Source: Clavelina lepadiformis
Taxonomy: Eukaryota; Chordata; Ascidiacea; Aplousobranchia; Clavelinidae
Direction of reading: 5' to 3'
Length of the DNA: 64,000 bases
Assembly (NCBI RefSeq): GCF_947623445.1
Contig: NC_135242.1
Coordinates: 2,046,001 to 2,110,000 of the forward strand
Under the pieces are notes generated by a model, which was not told where the DNA came from, made no database searches, and saw only the letters and a program-made list of their open reading frames with translations. Made by a program: the position numbers and the translations under genes. This document shows positions 57,101 to 64,000 of the stretch, piece by piece; positions within the stretch are counted from its first letter, which is position 1; every line of letters begins with the position of its first letter.

Positions 57101-58202
57101 TAGACATGCTGTATGTCTATGCCTATGGTTTCAACCCGTTCACAAGCGGCCCAAACGATCCGAGCGATCCTTTTACAACTATTTTGTCGTTTTTGCATGA
57201 GGTGCTAGCTATAACAGTGAAACAGTGAAAATAACAGTGAAACAGTGAAAATATATAACTTAGTTATACTTATAGCTGCAACAGCGATCTCAAATTTTGT
57301 TTGTTCAAAATCGATCCAAACGATCTGTTCTAAATGTACCGGCCAAGGGATTCAAGTGATCCAATATTCCTAGCGGTCCAAGCCGATACGGGCTATCGAT
57401 AAGGCACAGAGCAATAATATGGTCGGTCTTCAAGGGAATATGTACCGTATATTTTAGAGTCACTCGGCATTTTAATTCCAAGTTTTGAAGTTAGTTTATT
57501 CGCAGGTTACACAATCTTTTACCGCAAGAGCAACGCTTGCTGGATCATTGGTCCTGCGTCCCTGCCCAGCCTGTCAAACCAAACTGCATAGGCTATTTGG
57601 CTTGTTTGGAGAATTTATTTTTCGCTCAAAATACCCAGTTCGTTTTGTTTTTTTTTCAGAGTTTTTAAGCGGTTCTTTATAACTTTCTAAGGTGCTACAC
57701 TTTCCACTCTTTGAAACCGGTGAAGTGTCAAAATAGCCTATTGGGCTTACCAATTATAAACACACATAATTGCATACCAACGCTGCTGAACAATAGGGCC
57801 ATAGTGGAAAGTGTGGCAGCTGCGCTTGCACTTGCAGGTGCATTTTTTTTGTTTATCGTAAATTGGTGTTAAGATAAGATATCTTCTGAGCACGTCCATG
57901 AATCTCCTGTATGTAGCTTCCACACTTGCCAGCTATGATATACCATTAGCAAGCATCCTAGATGGCTAGGTGAAACAACTATATCTGTTTAGTCATAACA
58001 GATTAGAAGCTTGCAATATAATCATTTCTAGAGATCGGACTAACTTAGCTTTGTGTTTTATGTAGCCTTCATTGTGAAACACATGCGGTATATAACCACT
58101 ATGTGAAGCATTTGATTATGTATTGTAGCTGTTATACTAAGCAAGTACGATCTATCACAGAAAATTTTTATTTGCTGGTTTCTGATACCCTTGGTAGAGG
58201 TT
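54181..58202. other. Gene-poor stretch with repeats
   Basis: 55876-56313 is the second copy of the dispersed repeat at 7636. 57094-57135 contains a near-palindrome (AACCATAGACAT ... ATGTCTATGCCTATGGTT). 57219-57255 is a short tandem of AACAGTGAA units. No gene can be supported; open frames are short and start mostly with non-ATG codons. Confidence 0.45.
55876..56313. repeat. Dispersed repeat, copy B
   Basis: Pairs with 7636-8124 in the same orientation; see shared blocks listed there. No coding capacity was seen. Confidence 0.65.
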
Positions 58203-59793
58203 ATGTTAAAAGCAGGAGCCTGGTGGATACATGGGACTCAGTGTAATAATGAATACTTCGGCTACTGCTTGTCTGTTGAGAAGGCGGAGAAAGTGCTGGA
58301 AGACTTCCAAGAAATTACTTCGTGCAAATATGTTGTCCAGAAGAAGATCAAGCATTTTGGGGAGTTCGGTATTCACGGTAGTTCGGTTTCGGTGTTTGTA
58401 TTTACTTGTTGGATTGGATTTCTTGTGTTTGCTAATTTTATGGAATAATTGTATATTAGATTACTTTGTATATTGAATGTAATGATATATACATTCTAAT
58501 GAATACATTGCATTGTATATATTATTAAATATGGGAATAACTTAATTTTAGTCTAAACTTATAGTGAGATAACGGCAGCATAATTAATAACATGTCACGT
58601 GCTTGTGTTGTATTTGTGCGCAGTTGTACTGACAATGTTTTAATTGTTACTTAGGCATTGATTTAGGCAAACACTGCATAAGATTTCAAGGCGTGGAAAG
58701 CAAATTAGCAAAAGACATCAACCCTGGTCCCACCATCCCATTCTTCGGATTGCCGTTTGTCATCTTAGCAGAGAAAGTATTCGAATGTCAGTATGGTGTG
58801 GACCGACACGCTCCATCCAAACAACGCAAGCGTGTAATTGCCAAATATATCCATTGTTCATGTTGACTGACAAGACTTTTCAGTATTTTTTGGTTTAAAA
58901 TGGTTTAAAATGTTCTCAGAAAACAAAATCATGTCAGTTTTAAGTAAGTGATTACATAAATAAACATCCGCAGATTGAAAGCATCCAAGCCAACAAAGCG
59001 CGCTGTGTGGTGCAACCGAGTATGAAGCGTGGATGTCCTGCGAGGGTCATCATGAAAGAAGTAGCTGTCTTTCCAGAGTATAGGGTGAATCACTGGCCGA
59101 AAAAGATTTTGTGATAAGAACTCAGAAACGCTTTTTTTGTTATTGTAATAAAGTCAACCACAACCTAGAACTATGCTTATTTATGTCTGTTAATTCTAAC
59201 AGATCAAGAACGATACAGTGCGCAACAGGAAGTTGATTTCTAAGGAGCTACGAGGTGCTCTGCAAAATAACGAAAAACCCCAAGTTGAAAAAAGAATTTA
59301 TCTTCAGCTGCCTTGGGCAGAGATGCATGACAAGCATGCAGTGAAAAGTTTACATGATTTTAACGTGGAAGTATTATTGGACAACTGCGGAAACATCGAC
59401 GGACAGAATAGCAGCACTGCTTTCAATACTTGTCTATCATTTGAGGACTCAGAATTATTTTGCAAAGCCAAGGAATGTCGTGAAACTTTGCAAGAAATCT
59501 CGTCTCTCACCTACCTTACCACAAACTTGGAAGCTTTAGTGGAAGCATCGGACTTGTTAGAACAAGCAAAGGTGATTCTAAAACAGGAAAGTTCTTCTTA
59601 TAACGCTCCATGGGAGAGAATCTCAAGCACTCCACCATTGGAAAGCATAGAGTTACGAAAAGATTTGGTTGCCAGTGATGCGCGTTTAAAAAAACGTCGC
59701 AATCATCCCAACTTTGTGATTGGCGACAATGAAGTAGCAATAATGAGCAAACGCAGACACCTTTCTAAAACAGACAATGCAACTGCTAGCTGA
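58203..59793 (+). CDS. CaRF-domain (ALS2CR8-type) protein
   Basis: Exons 58203-58368, 58655-58833, 58974-59084 and 59203-59793 give 348 residues in phase. The N-terminal part has a short basic-aromatic block (LSVEKAEKVLEDFQEITSCK, YVVQKKIKHFG). The core reads GPTIPFFGLPFVILAEKVFE, CQYGVDRHAPSKQRKR, GCPARVIMKEVAVFPEYR and RKLISKELRGAL ... RIYLQLPWAEMHD. This resembles the domain of calcium-responsive transcription factor and its many invertebrate relatives, with conserved cysteines that may bind metal. The last 120 residues are unlike anything I know and end in basic patches that could direct nuclear entry. ATG 58203 is the first in frame after an acceptor-like AG, and an upstream exon is possible. 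Family call from memory, moderate certainty. Confidence 0.65.
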
Positions 59794-60311
59794 CATTGGT
59801 CGTTTGTATCACTGTGCTACTTCTCGCCTTGACTTTGCGAAAACATTTTAATTCTTGATTGCAGAGTTTTGTTGCGAAAGTATTGAATTGATAAAATGAA
59901 TTGACCAGATTATTTTTATGTCATACGTCGCTTGCAATTTGAGACAAATCTAGTCATTTTCCGTCACATAATGCTGATAAGATGTAGTGCACCAAAGTTT
60001 TACAATGATTATTAATGATCTTTACAATGTGATATCAAATACTTGGTATAATATTTCTTGTTACACAAAAAACTTTCCACAGACACCTGCTAAAGTTTGT
60101 AAAAGCGAATGGTTTGCAGTTATTATATTTTTGGTGCTATCAGAAAGCATTGTACAAGTTTATTTAACAAACCAAATTCACTTTGTAGGGTGTTTCTAGT
60201 TATGGGGCACTTTTAACATATCTCTGCTATTTTTTATTAAACTTAAAATCTTTATGTAGACTCATGAACATAGTTTCATTTCTAACGTAAAGTGAAAAGA
60301 AATTGTGTAAC
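59794..60311. other. Intergenic between CaRF-domain and F-box genes
   Basis: About 520 bases, AT-rich, with no further features. It probably holds the 3' end of one gene and the promoter of the next. Confidence 0.45.
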
Positions 60312-61793
60312 ATGTCCGGCCACGAAAACGACATGAAAGACATTCTGAGGAAATTCACGACCTTGGATAGAAGCGGCCAGGATCGTGTACTGAAGCAACT
60401 ACTCTTGAAATGCAAACCACGCCAACTGCAAATGCTCTATAGCGACACCAGACAGTTGCTTGCCGTGGACTTTGTTCCGTTCATTCCTCGTGAAATAGTC
60501 GACAGAATATTTTCATATCTCACTCCGGAGGAACTGTCTCGTGCTTCATGTTGCAGCACACGGTGGCGTGAGAGAGCTAATTCAAGCAGTCTCTGGAAGG
60601 CGTTGTGTCGCCGACGACAGTGGCTTCATTTTGGAGAGGGTTCGTCACAACCCCAAGAACTCTTTACCCCGACCCCCCCAACATTGGCCCCCCAAACCAC
60701 GATGACATCCCCCACTTTTCACCCTGTGTTACATACATGCAAGGAATTGCCTCCGATTTGCAAATGGAAGGATATTTTCATCCGTGCCTGCCATTTGCAT
60801 CGTAATTGGGCGCATGGACGCTACGTGGTCCTCCCTGCTATGCGAGGACACAAAGACAGGATCACGTGTATGGATTGCTCTGGTAACATCCTTGCTTCTG
60901 GCAGTGATGACCGCCTGGTTGTTCTCTGGGATGTTTCGACTGGAAAGCTACTTCACATTTTTCACCATCACTCCGAGGCAATTACCTGCTTAAAGATAAA
61001 AAACAACTTGCTCCTCACTGGTTGTGCAGATGGTATCATCAGGATTTTCAATATCAGCACCGGAAAATGTCTGGGACATTTACTGATTGAAAATAATGAC
61101 AAGTCGTCTGTTCGTTGCATTGAATTTGATGGAAGCAAAGCTGTGAGTGGATACGACGATAGGACAATCAAAATTTGGAACGTGATGAGTGGCAAGTGCT
61201 TGTACGTGTTGAACGGGCACACGGATGATCTTGTCACTTTGAGTTGTCACGGTAAATATGCCGTAACATCTGCATGGGACGAAACAATCCGAGTCTGGGA
61301 CACAGAACGTGGCATCTGCGTCCACACCCTGCTTGGTCACACAGAAGTTGTTCATTGCTGCAAAATAAACGACCAGTACGTCGTCAGTGGTGGTGGGGAT
61401 AAGGTTTTAAAAATATGGCAAATGTCAAGTGGCGACTGCACGCAGACCTTAGTCGGCCATAACGATGATGTTTATTGTCTCGATTTCAACGAAGAATTTA
61501 TCGTGTCTGGGTCTGCAGACAGTCACGTGAGGATTTGGAATTGGCTCGGTGCTTGCTTGCATTCAGTGCATGAACACATAGGAGTCGTCCGGTGCATAAA
61601 GTTACGGCGAGATATGATGATTTCTAGCGGCGACCAGAAGAAGATTATTGTGTGGGATGTCAAGGAAGGAAAATTACTTAACGTGGTACATCGCAACCCG
61701 AGCTTAGTCAATTTAATGTGGGTTGACGACACCAAGCTTATTACTGTTTCACCGGAAGCGCCGGGCGTGGTTACTGTGCTTAGTTATTGGTAA
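60312..61793 (+). CDS. F-box/WD40 repeat protein
   Basis: A 493-residue intronless gene. F-box proteins are the substrate-binding parts of SCF ubiquitin ligases. The F-box is at about residues 55-102 (VPFIPREIVDRIFSYLTPEE, ASCCSTRWRERA, LWKALCRRR), preceded by a helical N terminus resembling the dimerisation region of FBXW7/beta-TrCP relatives. A Pro/Thr-rich linker follows. Seven WD repeats then begin at about residue 175, each closing with WDVSTG, FNISTG, WNVMSG, WDTERG, WQMSSG, WNWLG or WDVKEG, and a last partial blade ends at LSYW. The substrate is unknown; the overall plan is FBXW7-like but I do not claim orthology. Start: ATG 60312 (MSGHENDM). The lack of introns beside multi-exon neighbours hints at an old retrocopy. 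Confidence 0.88.
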   Translation: MSGHENDMKDILRKFTTLDRSGQDRVLKQLLLKCKPRQLQMLYSDTRQLLAVDFVPFIPREIVDRIFSYLTPEELSRASCCSTRWRERANSSSLWKALCRRRQWLHFGEGSSQPQELFTPTPPTLAPQTTMTSPTFHPVLHTCKELPPICKWKDIFIRACHLHRNWAHGRYVVLPAMRGHKDRITCMDCSGNILASGSDDRLVVLWDVSTGKLLHIFHHHSEAITCLKIKNNLLLTGCADGIIRIFNISTGKCLGHLLIENNDKSSVRCIEFDGSKAVSGYDDRTIKIWNVMSGKCLYVLNGHTDDLVTLSCHGKYAVTSAWDETIRVWDTERGICVHTLLGHTEVVHCCKINDQYVVSGGGDKVLKIWQMSSGDCTQTLVGHNDDVYCLDFNEEFIVSGSADSHVRIWNWLGACLHSVHEHIGVVRCIKLRRDMMISSGDQKKIIVWDVKEGKLLNVVHRNPSLVNLMWVDDTKLITVSPEAPGVVTVLSYW

Positions 61794-62493
61794 CCGTTGC
61801 ACCTTTGTCTAAACTTTTGAAAGTTCGAAACTTTGCTTCAAGTCAGTGCTGTTGGGCTTGTTGTAGCAAGCATTACTATGTTGAACTCGTATTAATAGTT
61901 TCGTTCTTTCATTAATTAATTACGTGATTGGTAGCAAATTTCTCATCTGTTTTCATGGTTGATCAAAAATTTTTATTTTTAAATTGAAGATTTTTGAATA
62001 ATTCTTCCAAAATTTCCCCTTTTTATTGTCATTGTGCAGGATTGAGAATTTTTCACAACGCTTTTGCTCTGTCCATTCGAAAATTTTAAAACTTATGTAT
62101 TTTTTGCCCTGATCGTTACTCACTTAACCTGATAAGTGCTCACTGTTGCTGGTTGGTTACCAGGTAACCATTTTCTTAGTGAGGTGCATTTTTTATCATG
62201 AGGACAGTTTTGAATGACTCCGCAAACTTATTTTGAAATGTGCTTATAAAACCTCATTTCCTGCAACGACTTCTCCAGGTGCAGAACAATTTGTGTTCAA
62301 TTTCACAAAAAAAATTTGTAACTAAATGTACTTCATGAGTACGTGCCCATTTTCAACCCTGTGTTTTTTATCCAACTGAGTTTAGTGATAATTAAATGTA
62401 TCCTGATGACTTCCAGGACATGTATTGCACTGTGTGTTTGTGTACTACGTAATGTTTTCATTTTCAATAGGGTTAGGTTTTTGGTTAGTAAAA
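61794..62493. other. Intergenic upstream of PI4KA
   Basis: 700 bases; 3' end of the F-box gene and presumptive promoter of PI4KA. No other feature is recognised. Confidence 0.45.
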
Positions 62494-63119
62494 ATGAAAG
62501 ACTTTTATTACAAAACAATAATAAAACTGGCTCGGAATATTGCAAAAAAGAATAACAATACGCATGAGGTATGTACCTATTTTTGTTCAATGTACGAGAA
62601 ATTGATTGAAATAATGGTGATTAAAATACTTACAAAACTGATGCAAAATTTGCCAACGAGCTTGAAAACTAAAAATTCCAAGCACATATATATATGAATG
62701 ACTTTTTAATGAAATATGCCTGTCAATGACTTGTATTCGTGTATTTAGGTGAAAAGGCTTTTATCAAAAGTGCCACAAATTGACAAATCGTCTTATAAAT
62801 TGAACCTGAAGCATCACTATGCAATTATTGCAGTTGGTGTGTTTTTATTGGAATCTAAAATGCAGGTTGGTATGGAATTTGCAGTTTTATTTATCGCATT
62901 ATGACAGCATTATGACATTGGTAATTAGTAATTACATGCGTTTGTTTTCAATTTTCAGCACCATGATTTGATAGTGCCACATTTAGTTAATCTTCTGAAA
63001 TATCTTCCCTCTGCAATTTGGCAATTTAATTACGTAGAAAAGGGTAAGCAAATTTTTGTTGTTGATAGTCGTAAGCCAAAAAATAGTATTATTAAAGTTT
63101 AAAATGATGGCTAAATTAC

Positions 63120-63151
<32 letters not shown>

Positions 63152-63782
63152 GCGTGTTTAATTAAGAATTTTTTACCAAATTTTATACACTATGTGTAGA
63201 CGATGAGTTTATTTCTAACTTAGAGTGTTAACTTTACTGTAAAAATGCGTCATGGTACAAGACTATTGGTTATACCATGTTGATTACTTTGTGGTTGGCA
63301 TTTAGATAAACTTCCTGCTACTGAATGTAACGCTTTTTGTCTGGCTACATTGCTAAGTGATATTGCTTGTGATGCCTCAACATCTTACCATCAAGAAATA
63401 GTTGCAACGTTTCTAAATACCCTGCACAATCTCATTAAAGCCTGTCTGTCCAGTTCATTATCAAAGGGTGAGAACACTTGTGTATTTCTGATTGATTTAA
63501 AAAAGCGTCGTTAATGGAAAATTTCAACTGGGTTCCTAAAGTATGATTAATGATTATTATACATCTTTACAGAGACTTTATATAGAATTGTCCTTCCAAC
63601 ATTGATTGGATTACTTCGGGGGTTTGGACGTAGTACTCCAAACAGTGCGAGCATATTCCTGCGTTTATTTCCCGATAAAGTGACCGACGTTAGTTCGGGC
63701 GTTTTTAACAAATCAAAATATGACAGCTCACTGTCGGAGTCACTGCAGTGTGTTGCGGGATTCGACGATCATCATTATGTGG
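62494..63782 (+). CDS. PI4KA: Phosphatidylinositol 4-kinase alpha, 5' exons (partial)
   Basis: PI4KA makes PI4P at the plasma membrane in complex with EFR3, TTC7 and FAM126. Exons 62494-62568, 62749-62865, 62959-63043, 63306-63467 and 63573-63782 join in phase and continue beyond the window. Residues match the N-terminal alpha-solenoid of the human protein. FYYKTIIKLARNIA corresponds to FYFNTVLSLARSLA, AVGVFLLESKMQHHDLIVPH to [31 protein letters not shown] to FCLVTLLSDVA, and LPTLIGLLRGFGR to IPCLIGISRAFGR. The start ATG at 62494 lies two codons before FYY. The human protein has a longer Gly/Ser-rich lead that is absent here. The catalytic domain lies outside to the right. Confidence 0.9.
63123..63150. 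repeat. (TA)n microsatellite
   Basis: Run of TA dinucleotides preceded by ACATACATACATA, in an intron of PI4KA. Confidence 0.9.
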
Positions 63783-63950
63783 GTGAGTGGCCCGGATCTA
63801 TGAGAAAAATCAATTTTTATTGTTCGGAAATCATCGTGGTCCGCTTAATACTCGCCTTAACACACATTGAACTATAAAGGGAATTGTGTTAAAAATTGAT
63901 CAAATGACCTTGTGTTCCATCAAAAGAACGAAATTAATCAGAGCCGAGGT

Positions 63951-64000
63951 TGCACAAGGAGATGGTGCACAAGGAGATGGTGCACAAGGAGATGTTGCAT
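63951..64000 (+). repeat. 15-bp tandem repeat at window edge
   Basis: TGCACAAGGAGATGG units at 63951, 63966 and 63981, with a partial copy at the edge. Read in the frame GCA CAA GGA GAT GGT it would encode Ala-Gln-Gly-Asp-Gly units. It lies after PI4KA exon 5 and could be intronic or the start of the next exon (acceptor AATCAG at about 63935-63940). It runs past the window. Confidence 0.8.

Noticed and set aside
57094-57135. Near-palindrome AACCATAGACAT...ATGTCTATG
   Set aside because: Imperfect, isolated and without neighbouring genes; could be chance in an AT-rich stretch.
1-64000. CRISPR arrays, operons with ribosome binding sites, or prophage
   Set aside because: The window is eukaryotic with spliced genes; the repeats seen are transposons, segmental copies or microsatellites.

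Overview
The window looks like nuclear DNA of a tunicate, most likely a Ciona-type ascidian. It is AT-rich and has compact genes with short GT-AG introns. Its proteins are closest to chordate families: Notchless NLE1, PI4K alpha, iodothyronine deiodinase, a CaRF-type factor, and arrays of C2H2 fingers in single exons. The species call is inference. The gene calls rest on splice phases that close exactly, and on family sequences recognised from memory without any search.

Layout. 1-2000: 5' half of an arylacetamide-deacetylase-like hydrolase on the minus strand, with a solo Ty3/gypsy LTR in an intron. 3278-18330: a tandem pair of secreted C-type lectin genes. The first is intact. The second has one stop codon, a small inverted-repeat transposon in an intron, and a last exon cut in two by 9,696 bp of foreign DNA (6997-16692). 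That insert carries a repeat copy, exon-like pieces of an unrecognised gene, a C2H2 zinc-finger gene with a decayed sister, a hAT element and the last two exons of a second hydrolase gene. 20849-23808: a three-exon gene for a small, very basic secreted protein. 29412-29956: the last two exons of a deiodinase-like gene. 30455-34125: a second zinc-finger gene, with fragments of others and a duplicated promoter region. 34337-37440: a broken Ty3/gypsy element.

39466-42850: complete NLE1 in twelve exons. 45062-47040: a two-exon orphan seven-helix protein. 49243-51535: a seven-exon rhodopsin-like receptor. 52071-53530: a retroposed element with only a zinc-knuckle ORF1 and an 18-bp target duplication. 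53604-54180: a three-exon secreted cysteine-rich protein on the minus strand. 54.2-58.2 kb: gene-poor. 58203-64000: three plus-strand genes in a row, namely a CaRF-domain protein, an intronless F-box/WD40 protein and the first exons of PI4KA.

The genes do not form one pathway. The left half is a repeat-rich, duplicating neighbourhood of lectins, hydrolases and zinc-finger genes. The right half holds conserved single-copy housekeeping genes. The most notable items are the lectin exon split with no base lost, the two unrecognised secreted proteins, the ORF1-only element, and a local cluster of TGACGTCA palindromes.
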